Assembly: GCA_016617855.1 (NCBI GenBank)
Contig: JAECUM010001858.1
Span: 1 to 64,000, forward strand
Origin: Megalonaias nervosa
Taxonomy: Eukaryota; Mollusca; Bivalvia; Unionida; Unionidae
Direction: 5' to 3'
Length of the DNA: 64,000 bases
This document shows, in pieces, positions 20,970 to 32,867 of the stretch (positions are counted from its first letter, which is position 1; each line of letters starts with the position of its first letter). The notes beneath the pieces are model-generated. The model was not told the DNA's origin. It saw only the letters and a list, made by a program, of their open reading frames with translations, and made no database searches. A program made the translations under genes and the position numbers.

Positions 20970-22650
20970 ATTTGATGCTGATGGAGATACAGCATTCCAG
21001 TTCAGGAAGCACGAAAGCCACAGTTTTGTCTTAACTTGTTTATTTTGTTGTTGCATTTCTACCTGCCCTTTTTAAGATTCGATGCACGTATTCTTAATTT
21101 AGTTTCCTATTTATGCCGACATTGTATTTTGTAACCGCCACATGTTCCTTTTCACCCTTCCACCTCACATTTTATTTTTAATTTTCACTCAGAAATTTTT
21201 TACTTGTAATTTTTAACTTCTTCAGCATTTTAATTCTTAATTTTGCAAATTATGTAATTTTACACACTACTAGAGAAGTAAGTTTATAAAATTACTGCTA
21301 CAATATTTCATATCGGTCACAAGTTCAACACCCGTGTACAAAGAGTTGGATGCTAAGTGTTGTCTTTTTCATAGGAACTGTTAGTTTATGCTACGAAAAA
21401 TGATACATACTTTCAGCATTTGTTTCCTCCATTTTTACAATCTAAAACTATGGTTAATGAATTCTTCAACGCACACAGTATTTGTCTATTTTACCAAATT
21501 CTAATTCTAGATATTAATTGATATTAGTATAGACAAGTATTTAATACTTGTAGTATGTATTCACTAGCAATGCCTGCGACAATTTATTATGTACTTCTTT
21601 ATATGCTAAATAAGATTATATGGTAACTAAATTACATAGCAACAACGTTGCTTCTTTGTTTCCTGTCTAGTCATCTTTGTCTCCTGTCTACCCCCTTGTT
21701 CCCCTTTTATACTATCATTATTTTCTAGCATAAAAATCATTTCATGTACCTTTGCAATGCTTTCGTACAAGATCCATTTGAAACTCACAATGTGATACCT
21801 ACGACACGTATTGTATATTACAACGCTATTATACGCATTTCCGTCAACATTTAAAATGTTCATACTTGCACCACATCTTAACCACGAGAGCCCTTTTTAC
21901 TAGGCATGGTTTCTCATGATTATATTTGTTTTGCATCCCCTATTTTTCTTCGTGACCATTGACAGTCACAATCATAGCATCAGTATGTTGTTATCCTATT
22001 AATACTGGTCTTTTTACTTGTTTCATTACAGTCTTCTTTTCTTTGGTTTCTTGATTTTGTCTATTTTATATTTTGTAATACTTCAACATGCGCACTCAAA
22101 CGCTTACATCTGACTAACAAACTTTGTAATTGCCACAAACTCAACACCAGTATAGAAGAACGTGGTTTGACAAATAACCATCTTCACGTAATTATAACCT
22201 TTACTTTAACTAAAATCTCATTCTTTTTATCAATTGGTTTCAGATTAAACAGGTATCAAATAGTAGGTATTCGCTTGCAGTGTCTGAGAAAACTTGCAAC
22301 TAAATTGTTTACATTATCTTCTGTTTATGACGACTACCATGATTCTAGTAGATAACATCATGCTTCATACAAAAACCTTTGTATGCGTCATTGCATTACT
22401 TTATTACAAGATACCTTTTAAACTCGAAACAACAATGATCATAACAGATAGTTAATACCACAACAGTATCATGCACATTACTGTCAACTTTAAAGATTTT
22501 ACAAATCGATCACAATTTACGGATGAAAGACCTTTTTATAGTTATGGTTTCTAATTCATTACTATATTTGCGTCACATATTTTCTTTTTCACTTCTGTTT
22601 ACTTTATTCTTTATTGTGCTACTCGTCCTTATTAAGCGAAATCATGTGAA
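20970..22650. other. Non-coding; possible old tandem duplication of about 0.7 kb
   Basis: Blocks around 21740-21920 and 22400-22570 share diverged strings (TACAAGATCC/TACAAGATAC, GTCAACATTTAAA/GTCAACTTTAAA, CCCTTTTTACTA/CCTTTTTATAG, ATGGTTTCT), and CACAAGTTCAACACC (21318) matches CACAAACTCAACACC (22134). No gene recognised. Confidence 0.4.
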
Positions 22651-22652
22651 TA

Positions 22653-23527
22653 TTAGTACGACTCTATGGTGTTAAACTAACTAATAGAAAAGAGCGAAAA
22701 GCAACCAGTTTTGTAAAATTCAGCAAAATAATTTATCTCCCTCGAATACAAAGTGAAAATTTATAAAGAACTTATAGTATTGTTTATAATTCCCAAATAA
22801 TCCAATGGTTCTATGACCAGTCATAATGAATAAAGTTCCAATTAAATTCCAGCGGTATTCCAAATAAGATTCAGTGCTGAATGTGTTGATGTGCCTGTAG
22901 TCTCGAATGTACTAATGTACCAGTGGCCTGAAGTGTCATGATGTGCTAACAGTCTTCTAATTAAACACAATAATATAATCCAAGATGTCCTTGTCTTAAA
23001 TCGCTATAATTCCAAATTAATGTTTCTGTCCAAGAATATTATTGAGCACATCGTAATTCCAGAGAATAATAATTTGAATAAATAATTCCATCAAAACAAA
23101 AACTGAAAACATCAATACAAATGATTGCAAGATTATACTAAAAAACTAATACACAAAAGTAGAGCCAGGATGTAGGTCCAAGGTTCATTTCTAGAAAATT
23201 CTAAACTGTAAGCAGATAAAATATGTTACTAAAGTTATAATAAAGAATGTGGTAAACATCAGGTAAAACAGGTTTATCCATAGGGAATACCAAAATCCTA
23301 AACCCAGTCCCAAATAAACATGTTTACTTCTATCGATATTTGATCCTAAAATTTAACCCACACTCATAGAGAAAATAATAGCTATGTATTTTTTGTTTAC
23401 AAAAGTAAAAGTTACTGGTCAGGTACATAATAAACTAGATTTTGGACAAGGTCAAGTCCAGAATACAATTATACAATATAATCATGGAGGAAAAAACAAC
23501 AATAATGCCAATTAAATATACATAACA
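22653..23527 (+). mobile_element. LTR-like repeat family, copy 2
   Basis: About 875 bp. The 5' end is degenerate (TTAGTACGACTCTATGG), then AATAGAAAAGAGCGAAAAG and AGTTTTGTAAAATTCAGC as in copy 1. It ends ATATACATAACA. No coding capacity. Confidence 0.6.
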
Positions 23528-23999
23528 ATATGTCATGACAGCGGTACCACTCAACAAGGTACATTTTTAGTATGGGTTTAGTGACACGCATCTTCATGGT
23601 GTTAACTCACTTGTTTCTTTATCAACTTATGACGAGTTTTTAAAAGTTCGTAGAGGGAATAGTAAGAAACTGTCTCTCAAGCTTTCGGTTCCAACCCCTC
23701 ACCCTTTTCTATATTCCCGATGACTTTCCCCACTGAAGATGTTTGCACACGCGTGAGCCCCTAATCAACATTTCCACGAGGTGCCCGTCAGATAATAAAA
23801 AAACCTCTCTAAGCTCACAAGCAGATCGATATGCACAGGCAAACATTTACTCGATTTTTACTTAATATGAATCAGTTAACTGTTTTGGGTCGCTGGTGCC
23901 CGGGTTCAGTATCTGTGGACGGATAAGTCGGTGGTTTTCCATTTCGGCCAACACGGTCTCGAACGGTCATGATAGTTGTTCATATTCGATGGTCACTGA

Positions 24000-24965
24000 T
24001 TCAATTGAAACTACTTTGTGCCGAAGCGAGAATTTCTTAATAAACAAGTATTCGCGAATGCAAACGTAGCGAAATTATTTTGCAAGCATCAGCCACAAAC
24101 TGGTTACTATCGATGAAGCCTCAAGAGGAAATCCGACTAGTGTGCCGATGAAGTTTGCTGTTGTCATCATTCCAACAACACCGTAACCAACAGTAGTTTT
24201 GTTGGTAAATCCGCAAAAGGTATCCACAACAACACACATGCGTTTATATTTTGCGAGTAAAACTGTACAAATGCTTGACAAACTGGCATTGTTCTCCTGC
24301 AAGATGTACACTCACTTCTAATAAATTAACCCTTTCTTTATTGGCACAACTGCCATACCATTGTAGAAAATATATTCCTGAGGAATATTTGTGCCTCCTT
24401 CGATTGTGTTTGCTATGAGCTTATCACCACGTTCATTTATAGCAGATAGAGTACCCGTGTTTGGTGTCAGCAATGATTTTTCTAACTTTCACGCAACAAC
24501 TCTTATACGGAAAACAGCATCCTTTTTAAGTAACAGTAAATAGTTTTCTCGTCTTAATTCAGTTATTGGTGATTCTGTAAACTGACGGGGAACTGTATCG
24601 CGGTAGATTGGTCGGCGAATTCCACTCTATTGTTGTGGAAAAAAATCCCTGGACATGTTCACGCCTGTTGGTATTGTATTCAGCGACCGGGCAATTTCGC
24701 GTGCTGATACAATGATTCCATGTTTATTTCGATTTGGTATTGGCGCTACAGGTTGGGCCTAATGATTGATTTCTATTTATTCCTTTGCAAGATTATATTT
24801 CAGTGCATACGAGGGTTGGTTAACACCACCAAGAAGCAGATATTCATCGACAGGAGGCACAAAATCACCATCGATGTTAGTATCCCATGCCAGTCGATCT
24901 AACAACTCGAATAGATGTTGAATCCTTTGACATCGCATGTATGAAAAAGGTTTTAGAATTGTCAC
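24000..24965 (-). pseudogene. Decayed copy B of the unidentified protein family, with an upstream partner
   Basis: On the minus strand, from 24965 leftward, a nearly continuous but frame-broken coding-like stretch reads DEYLLLGGVNQPSYALKYNL, then GIIVSAREIARSLNTIPTGV, PITELRRENYLLLLKKDAVF, SAINERGDKLIANTIEGGTN and EYIFYNGMAVVPIKKG. It is followed by a second piece at 24311-24075 with LLAKYKRMCVVVD and a small-residue hydrophobic stretch (VGYGVVGMMTTANFIGTLVG). The second piece resembles the remnant at 1785-2290. The upstream part looks like real protein but I do not recognise it. It contains stop codons and frame changes and is not functional. Confidence 0.45.
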
Positions 24966-24984
24966 CGCTGTGGGACACGTATCA

Positions 24985-25415
24985 CTGAAGGTTTTGCGGG
25001 AAGACTTTTACAATGGTTTTCTAGCTATCTTAAAAGCAGAAAACAACGAGCGATACTTCTGAGCGCGTTTTCAGAGTGGAGGTGTATTAAGGGCAGGTGT
25101 GCCACAAGGATCCGTTTTAGGTCACTTAATTTCCTTTTTATAAATTCACGATACTGTATATAAGTTTATTTTAAGATGATACAAAACTCTTTCTAATCTC
25201 TGATAATTCTCTGGTAAAGGTTTATATCCTCAACAGACTTGGAAAAAATATCTCTGTGGGCAAACAATTGACTTGTATCTTTCAACCCGACTATAACTGA
25301 ATCTCCGACAATTTCTTGAAAAATAATAAACCCCTCCATCAGCCAATTATATGCTTGACTGTAGGATTAACGAACTTGTCGCTCACATATATCTTGTATA
25401 TATCTCAAAGGACTG
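24985..25415 (+). pseudogene. Non-LTR reverse transcriptase fragment, 5' part
   Basis: Plus strand: GRLLQWFSSYLKSRKQRAIL then, after a frame change, VLRAGVPQGSVLG, the R-x-G-V-P-Q-G-S-x-L-G motif of LINE reverse transcriptases (25085-25125). Several stops follow. It continues after an inserted LTR-like repeat at 26295. Confidence 0.8.
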
Positions 25416-25419
25416 TTGT

Positions 25420-26294
25420 GTATTTTTAATTTGCTTTGTTTGTTTGTTAGCTTTATTTTATTTTATTTCATTACATGTTATTGTAATGTAACATTGTATG
25501 TTGGACTTGACCATGTCCAAAACTGAGTTCATTTCTGCTTGACCCAAATTGACTTTTTTAATTTTATTTATTGGAAAAAACTAATACATAGCTAAATTAT
25601 TCTCTATATGTATGGGTTTAAAATCAGTATTATTATTAATAGCAGAAGTAAATATGTTTTTATTGGGTCTAGGTTTTGGAATTTCCAAAGTGAATTATAT
25701 ATAATCAAGGTTATTGTTTTTAAACATCAGGATCATTCTATTTTCCATTAGGTAATGTTTTTTTTTTACAAAGTGCTAATTGTGACCTGAGGTCAAGTAG
25801 TGTGACTGAGAGGATTTTATCAGTAGCTTTAAGATCTAGCACCTTGAAATTGTATATTATGTTTTGTCCAGATGGGCTGGATTTATTTCTTCAAATTATT
25901 GAATTCACGTGATTATTTTCAAAAGTGCTGTGATAAAATTCATGGATAAAGACATTCACTGGAATTTATAGTGAATTCAAAGTTGGAATTATATTACTGT
26001 GATTCAACAAAAAGACTTGGCACATCAACACTCTAGGAGATATAACAGACACGTTCTCGCCTCCAGTTTGTGGATTTATTCGGGACTTCTACTGAATTTT
26101 ATTCAGGACTTTAAATTACTAGGACTTGTGTCTGTAATTCTTGGATTATTTTGAGATTTAATTCGCAATACCAAAAGTTTTTTCTTTCATTTTTACTTTA
26201 ATTTTAAGGGAAATAAATTATTTGTTAAATTATACAAAGCTTGTTGTCTTTCACTCTTTCCTGTTACTTATTTTAAGAGCATAGACTGGTGACA
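25420..26294 (-). mobile_element. LTR-like repeat family, copy 4, nested in a LINE
   Basis: Minus orientation: the family start appears at the right as GACTGGTGACA (complement TGTCACCAGTC) and the end at the left near TGTTATTGTAATGTAACATT (25476). It splits the LINE reverse transcriptase between 25415 and 26295. Flanks TTACA and GTACA next to the inner ends are a possible 5-bp target duplication with one mismatch. The exact left border is unclear because about 60 bases between the LINE and TGTTA are unassigned. Confidence 0.55.
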
Positions 26295-26800
26295 GTACAA
26301 GCAAACAGACTATATAAATGAAAAGGCATGGTCAAGAAATAATGTAATGCGTAGACTCAAATTTCAGCTTGACAGGAGAGATTTAGAAATCTTTTATACG
26401 ACCTGTTTTGGAATATAATGATATGGTTTCGGACAACTGCACATTACTCGAGAAAAGAGAACACAACAAAATACAAAATGAGGCAGAAGAACTGAAACTG
26501 GACCAAATTAATATCTACTGAAGCGATATACAGAGAAATAGGAATGGGAAAGCCTCGAATCAAGATAACAAAAATACAAAATTATACTTTGCATAAGATG
26601 ACAACTGATTCAAACCTTCACTTCTGATTCCGCCAACTGTGAGTAATATCACTCGCTATAACTTACGTGACATAAACAACTTCCAATCAGTACAAGATAA
26701 AAGACGTCTTTATTAGAACTAGTTTCTTCCTTCAGCCATTCGAGAATCACCTAACTGTAGGTGTGGATCTATGGAAAGTACATAGCACTTCTTTTTTCGT
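26295..26800 (+). pseudogene. Non-LTR reverse transcriptase fragment, 3' part
   Basis: Continuation of the LINE interrupted by the LTR-like insert: TDYINEKAWSRNNVMRRLKF, DRRDLEIFYTTCFG, then in other frames IRPVLEYNDMVSDNC, and VSNITRYNLRDINNFQSVQ. These match the C-terminal thumb/connection part of LINE RTs (E-K-A-W...R-R-L-K...R-P-x-L-E-Y; Y-N-L-R). Many stops and frameshifts. Confidence 0.8.
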
Positions 26801-27456
26801 CTTTTAGCGTTTATTACCAAAAACAATGTATGGAACTGTTTCAATCCCTCACACCATATGGTAATTTAACTATAAATACCTTCTTAGTTCGTATTTTTCG
26901 ATGCCGTTCATAAATTAATTTAAAAGGGCAAGAAAGGTTTCCTTATTACTAAAGCGCATGTACTTCCAAGGGTCATAAACAGTCGTAAACAGCAATTTCC
27001 CCTTTATCCAAATGAAGCAAATACATCCAATGTGAATTTATTAAATAGTCTTAAGTTCTGTCATCTCTCGTAGATAAAAATCACTAATATATTTTCTCTG
27101 ATGTTTCCTGGAGAGTTGAAAACCAGTTGGGAATGTTACCTGCATTCTGTTCAATGTAGTATCAAAGCCAAAAAAAGAAAATTGAATGTTTGCGAAGTTA
27201 ATCCTCTGACAAAGCAAATGTACGTAATTCAGTTGGTTTTATACAAAAAAATCACTTGACTAAAATCCCATTAGATTTATTCAAATACAGGTATGTTTAG
27301 AAAATGCAACATAAACTATGCTGATTTGTATATGTTGTGCCTAGGTTAGTGTCTAACATAAACATGATATTCTTGGTGCATCTGAACTCATACCTAATTC
27401 AGTGAATTTTATCAAAATTGTAGAAAGCAAGAAAGAAGCATATAAGAAAATAAATT
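26801..27456. other. Non-coding, no recognisable feature
   Basis: AT-rich sequence between the LINE fragment and the tRNA-SINE. Nothing identified. Confidence 0.45.
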
Positions 27457-27468
27457 ACTGTGGCAGTA

Positions 27469-27790
27469 GACCGCTCCGGTGGCCTAGTGGTTAGAGCGTC
27501 CGCCTCGGATGCGGGAGGTCGCGGGTTCGAACCCAGGCCGAGTCATACCAAAGACTTTAAAAAATGGTACTAACAGCTGCCTCGCTTGACGCTCAGCATT
27601 AAGAGATTAGTGTTAGGACTGGTCGGCCTGGTGTCAGGATAATGTGACTGGGTAGGACATCATGCTACATGTCTGCGGCATGATGCCCCAGTGCTAGACA
27701 TCACAATAAACTGTCACACTGCAGACATCGTAGCGATATGACTGAAAAATTGTTAAAGCTACGTTAAAATCTAAATCACACACAAATCAC
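27469..27790 (+). mobile_element. tRNA-derived SINE family A, copy 1
   Basis: 322 bp. The head is tRNA-like with A box TGGCCTAGTGGTTAGAGCG and B box GGGTTCGAACC. The body holds GGTACTAACAGCTGCCTCGC, GTCAGGATAATGTGACTGGG and CATGTCTGCGGCATGATG, and the tail is GACTGAAAAATTGTTAAAGC then TACGTTAAAATC. A perfect 12-bp target duplication ACTGTGGCAGTA flanks it (27457-27468, 27791-27802). It is not a functional tRNA gene: the acceptor stem is not closed and the body continues. Confidence 0.97.
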
Positions 27791-27802
27791 ACTGTGGCAG
27801 TA

Positions 27803-28409
27803 CCATGTTAATGAATACAAGTCACTACACTTTGTAATGAGGGTTGTTCTAGGTACTCTAACATCCCATTTACACAGTCCACATCTCTAGGATCGCCACA
27901 GACGAATCTAGACCCACGAAGCTGCACGTTTTTCTTGTATAGCTACATCAGAGGCACATTATGAGTCCCAAACAATCGACCCATAGTATCTACATCTACC
28001 ACACAAATAACAAGTATGCCGATTAACGGCAATCTTGTGCACAATATTTCAGGTTTCTTGTCAAGAATGATAGGTTATTAGTATTTTTGGTGACGTTGGT
28101 GATGTGTGGACGCCTTTTTATGTCATGGGGCAGTTTCAAACCAAGGTAATTGATCTCTTTCTTTTTCTAAGAGTACAGTTTCCTAACACAGAGGTGGCAT
28201 GACGTGTTATGAATGCACAGCATAGTGATATTTTGGCCTTGACCCACATACCCTAAGCTATGACCCATTCATCAAGGTTTTAAGCCATTTTTGTAGGAAC
28301 AATTGGTTGTTGTGAGCGTCGGTTTTCTATACAACAGAATATCATATAATAAACAAATTGACTCGTATCAATGAAAGTGAAAAGTATTATATATATATAT
28401 ATATATATA

Positions 28410-28472
<63 letters not shown>

Positions 28473-28690
28473 AGTATGGGACCAAGTACAGTGCCCGGTG
28501 GTACACGGGAATCAACCATCACCATCGACTAAATCTCGCTTCGTATGCAATTTCTGTAAATCTAGTGTTTGTTGGTGACCCTGATTCAGAAGCAAATTCG
28601 TGTTTGAAGTTGAACCCAAGGAAAAAAATATTGGAGTGGCTATTTAGGCCAAACCATACTGGTGGTCAAAAGCGGCTCACACACAAGTGA
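27803..28690 (-). pseudogene. CR1-like reverse transcriptase remnant split by a TA tract
   Basis: Minus strand: near 28525-28480, DSRVPPGTVLGPILV matches the V-P-x-G-T-V-L-G-P-x-L RT motif. After the TA tract, pieces resembling the later RT region appear in shifting frames: KKKEINYLGLKL, NLSFLTRNLKYCAQD and YGSIVWDS, the last like Y-x-S-x-V-W-D. Heavily mutated. A SINE A copy sits immediately past its 3' end. Confidence 0.7.
28387..28470. repeat. (TA)n microsatellite
   Basis: TA tract with one AG break, inside the LINE remnant. Confidence 0.97.
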
Positions 28691-28699
28691 AGGCAGTGA

Positions 28700-31450
28700 C
28701 GTTGAATCAGATTGTACCTTTACTAGAATCTAAGGGCTCATCAAACATTGCTTGTGCACATATCTTTAAAAGCACTAATCCATTAATGGCGTCCTGAAAA
28801 TCAGAAATTTGGAGTTTAATAGGCAAATTAAAAAGTTGAGTTATGAGATGCATAATATTTTATCTTCAGAATTTACCCATTATATTACAACTCACGCTAA
28901 AACCACAATTCCAGTTTGAAAGTATGATAGATGTAAAAGGGATACTGACGGATACATGAAGAGCCTATCAGAAATGATTCAACAATCTTTATGTCAGTCA
29001 CTAGAGGATGGCAAATTGAATCAGCGTTAACAGTATGATCCGATATCGTGTAATTAATTCGAAACGTACAAATTTAGTTAACTATGGGCCACATCAACTG
29101 AAAATGGCACTGGTCTAAGTTTCAGTATTTAAATCTCTCTCAATGCTCACCATCGACATCACGTTATTTTGGTGGAAGGAATATTCACAAGTGTTTCTTT
29201 CAGGGCAAAAATGTACATGCTATAAAAAAAGGCATTACAAAACTTTAATGCATTATCAGAGCCAACAATTACCACACGGCTATATGTACGACCTACTATG
29301 AAATCTTCAGACAAAGGATCCACCAGGAATGAGACATACAAATCAGACCAAATCGGAGACTAACAAAACTGGTTGGGTTTACCAAACCCTACACTAGCAT
29401 CGTGCTCCGGGTACTTCAAAAGTAATTGAAGAGACAGCAATATTTGTACATCAGTTAAGATGATATAGACCTAAGCAGCAAAGCGAACAGCTTTACATTA
29501 CGTTTTAAAATAATTTGTTCTATCATGGCTCATAGAAACTGCACCTGTCCATGTTATTACTCTTCTGTCAGTTCATTGAGCCTCTGGCGCCACAGACCAA
29601 TATTGATCTTTTGAACTCAGTTGATTAAATCCTGTGTATTAATGAAAGAATAATATGCAGTTCTCTCGTCAGAATGTATGAAATAATGTTTGCTCAGGTC
29701 CAGAGGAAATTTGAAAGCATATAAGGTGTCCGCCATAAACACGTCTGATGAACAAAGGGCATATCAGTGAAATTTGAATGGATTCCTTGTGATGATATAG
29801 AAGAACCTGTCTCACAAATGTTGTCTGTTTTTGCAATTTTCTGAAACTGGCCCACTAGAATGTATAGTTTCTATTGATCTACGCCATGAAAGTTTCATTC
29901 GCGACAATTCTGATCGACATTTTAGTATTACAAGGAAAATACGGTGTCATTTAAATTGCTGAATAAAACTCATGATCCATTGTTACACGAACTGTTAGAG
30001 TATGAGCAGTGAATGCTATGCCAAATCTCATACGAGTTTAAAAATTCGAAGGTCCATCTCGAGAGCAGTAATTGTAATACAACTGACTTTAGCCAAGTAA
30101 TGACTATTTGAGGTACGAGAACTAGGCTAAATGCATTACAAATGGGAAAATAGCAGAAATGTGCCAAATCTGTGTCTCCTTCTTACAAAATGGTCGATGA
30201 ATAAACAAACATGTATGTTGGATAACAGCAGTAGTCTCGCTTAACCAGAGTCTAACGATCATCGCCGAAAATCTGGTAAAATCATAAACTGTTTGAAAGC
30301 TTAGCATTTTTATTAAAAACTCTAAGCTATATAATTGAATCTTTTCTTTGGACTGACCACAAAACGTCTTCACAGGTAATCAAGATTCTGCAAAATCTTG
30401 CAAATCCAGTCTGCGGACTTACTCAGAAAACAACACTTTCATTTAGGCATTATGGGATTGCAGACAACATGCAAAATACACATACCTCCCAAAATGAAGA
30501 GCTTGATAACGCGCAAATACTATGCACCTCCGAAACTAAAGATTCGACAAGTGCTACAATTAGCGTGACAAATTTTCGCTGACAAAACACAAACCAGCGA
30601 ATTTTTTATTCAGATTGCAATCAAGGCATATATAAAAATGGCCTTGGCAAGCAAGCTATCACAACAAACATAGTAAACGGGCCAAGTATTTGGAACTATT
30701 CTGTTAGACCCTTAATATAGACACGTGTCTATATCCGGCATAGAGATAATATCCAACACTTGACAGTAAATCTCAATAAACCAGAGCCGATTACTTAGCG
30801 ACGCCGCCGTAAAGTGTTTTATAAGAAAAGAAACATCGTATTCTTCTTAACTAATACATGATACCATCTCCTTTGTAAATAATAAGGATGCCTGCATGTA
30901 TTGCCTGTGAACAAAATTACCCTAAACTATGGTCTTATAGATAACTTCTGGGAGAAGAACGTGCGTGTTGCTCAAGTAATCAGGCCCACATCAAACAATG
31001 AAAATCATGCAGGAGGCATCTAAGAGTCTTAAAAATACTTAAATGGAGGAGAATACAATTACTTGTCTTGGGCGGCGTCAAAAGTCAAATATAGAAACTT
31101 TTAATATGGTTCTCCACTTGAAAGGAATACTTTACACAGTCTGGACGCATGGATTTGTTTATGTTCGTCATTGCCATGATGATCCTATTTCACCAAACAA
31201 AATTTTCTATCACCCATAAACCATTGATATATAGCTTAATCAAAATGTCCCCAAAATTGGTATCATTCAAGCGAATCAAAGAAACAGACACGAATAATCA
31301 ATGATATAGGCATAAACTGGTATTGACATTATATCCATAATCAAACTACCCAGTTATTTATAAGTCATTAGTAATTGTTCGTATATATGTTTAACATAAT
31401 ACACTTGTTTTGTCGTGAAATATTTACTCTTAAATATCATCTCTTGATTC
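28700..31450. other. Unassigned intron sequence
   Basis: About 2.7 kb with short frames only, for example 29341-29159 and 30373-30122 on the minus strand, none with recognisable motifs. It may hold very old transposon debris. The prodomain exon begins at its right edge. Confidence 0.4.
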
Positions 31451-31455
31451 CATAC

Positions 31456-31560
31456 CCTATTATCGTCTTGCAGCCTCTTTGTACGGTCGTCTGCACTTCT
31501 CTTTGAGCGGGATGGCACATGTGCATGTCTGAGAACATAGTGATCCTCTAGAGACTTAAG
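31456..31560 (-). CDS. Convertase prodomain, second half
   Basis: This 105-base exon (35 residues, phase 0/0) has acceptor TTATTACAG and donor AGG|GTATGG. It begins LKSLEDHYVLRHAHV, matching the end of convertase prodomains where a Leu-x-Asp-Tyr/His-Tyr-x-Phe/Leu-x-His core precedes a basic loop. It carries an internal R-S-K-R followed by SADDRTKR, where other convertases have the secondary, pH-triggered cleavage site. It ends LQDDNR and continues in frame into V-K-W-V-E-Q-Q of the next exon, as in furin-family prodomains. Its partner exon for the N-terminal half (the W-A-V...G-G segment) was not found between here and 48 kb. The acceptor lies directly beside an (AAAT)n tract at 31567. Confidence 0.9.
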
Positions 31561-31566
31561 CTGTAA

Positions 31567-31569
31567 TAA

Positions 31570-31604
<35 letters not shown>

Positions 31605-31626
31605 GTAAATAAAGAAGAAGAAGAAG
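31567..31626. repeat. (AAAT)n(GAA)n microsatellite
   Basis: AAAT units followed by AAG/GAA units, starting a few bases from the acceptor of the prodomain exon. Confidence 0.95.
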
Positions 31627-32865
31627 TGTTTTTGAAATATTAAGCGTAACTGGACTTTATGCCGGGAGTATTAATTCAGTGGGTCAAACCGTCCATAAAA
31701 AAAAAAATAAATTAGAAGACAGTATTAATATACGAAAGTTGAGAAAGAATCAAAATGAAATGCCACAAAACATGCAAGAAATAAGATATTTTTCTAATTA
31801 CATTTTGTAAAGCATCAGATCCCCGTACCATTCCTTTAAAATAAAAACCGAATTACAAATAATTAAAAAGTACAAGCGTTTACTGAAAACAAATCTGATG
31901 TTCCATTAACTCAAAATCTAATTTTGACTATTGGAAGGCATAACAAAGTCATCCATCGTCTGCCAATAAAAATCACAGTTTTAAGCGCTCTTTTTGTCCC
32001 CGTATTATTCGTCTTATATTCAATAATTTCTGAAGCATGTGTTCAACGTGCATTTATCATTTATATAGGTCCTGTGAATAGACATTAAAAGTAAATCCTA
32101 TTTTCCCTCTTATACTTTTGTTATCAATTCCTAAAACATATTCAATATTACCTTTGCAAAGCAAGCAGATACAAAAATGCTTTTCTTTTCTGTTGTCTTT
32201 ATTTATTTTGGTAGATAAAGGATAAACACGATTTACAGTTCTGTTTCGAGCATATTGATTTTTTTTCGAAATTATCAGTAATAGCATCTGATTCATAGCT
32301 TCAGTGAAGTTGACAAAAATTTTATCTGTTTAATCAATGTTTTAATTTGAGATTTATGCAAGTTCCAAGTTATGAAATGTATTCTTGAGGAAGAAATGAA
32401 TTCTTTAATGTTGTCTCCTGTATGTTGACCTATTGAGAGGAACTGATACAAAAACATTTCAAATTTTAAACAAATTCACTATAAAATAAAGGTTTGTAAG
32501 TCAAATTTAATAAGGTGATTGACTTTGCGAAAATTCTGATCACGTCTTCTCCAACAAAAATCAGTATTATACACGTAATCCCAATGTTCAATCAAGAAAA
32601 TTTGATGTTAATGTGATTATTGAGGATTTAATTTAGACCGAGAAAAGAAAATGATGCTAAAATACAGTGATTGATAGAATTTAGATTAAAACAAAGACAG
32701 TCTTAAATCTCTAATCAAGAATACATGAACTTTTTCTAATTTCCAGCACCAACAGCAAACAAAAAGAGTATATATTAGAAGTCATATGCAGAGTTCTAAA
32801 TAAATAGTAAATGTGCTGTAAGCACCTACATCTGAGATTCTTCTAAAGAGAAATATAATGTTGAA
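31627..32865. other. No recognisable gene
   Basis: AT-rich. Searched on the minus strand for the missing first half of the prodomain without success. Confidence 0.45.
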
Positions 32866-32867
32866 AA

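Noticed and set aside
27471..27545. Functional tRNA gene at the SINE heads (also 42222, 45480-45560, 45713, 56590)
   Set aside because: Each has A and B boxes, but the same roughly 250-bp body and tail follow and target duplications border the whole unit. They are SINEs.
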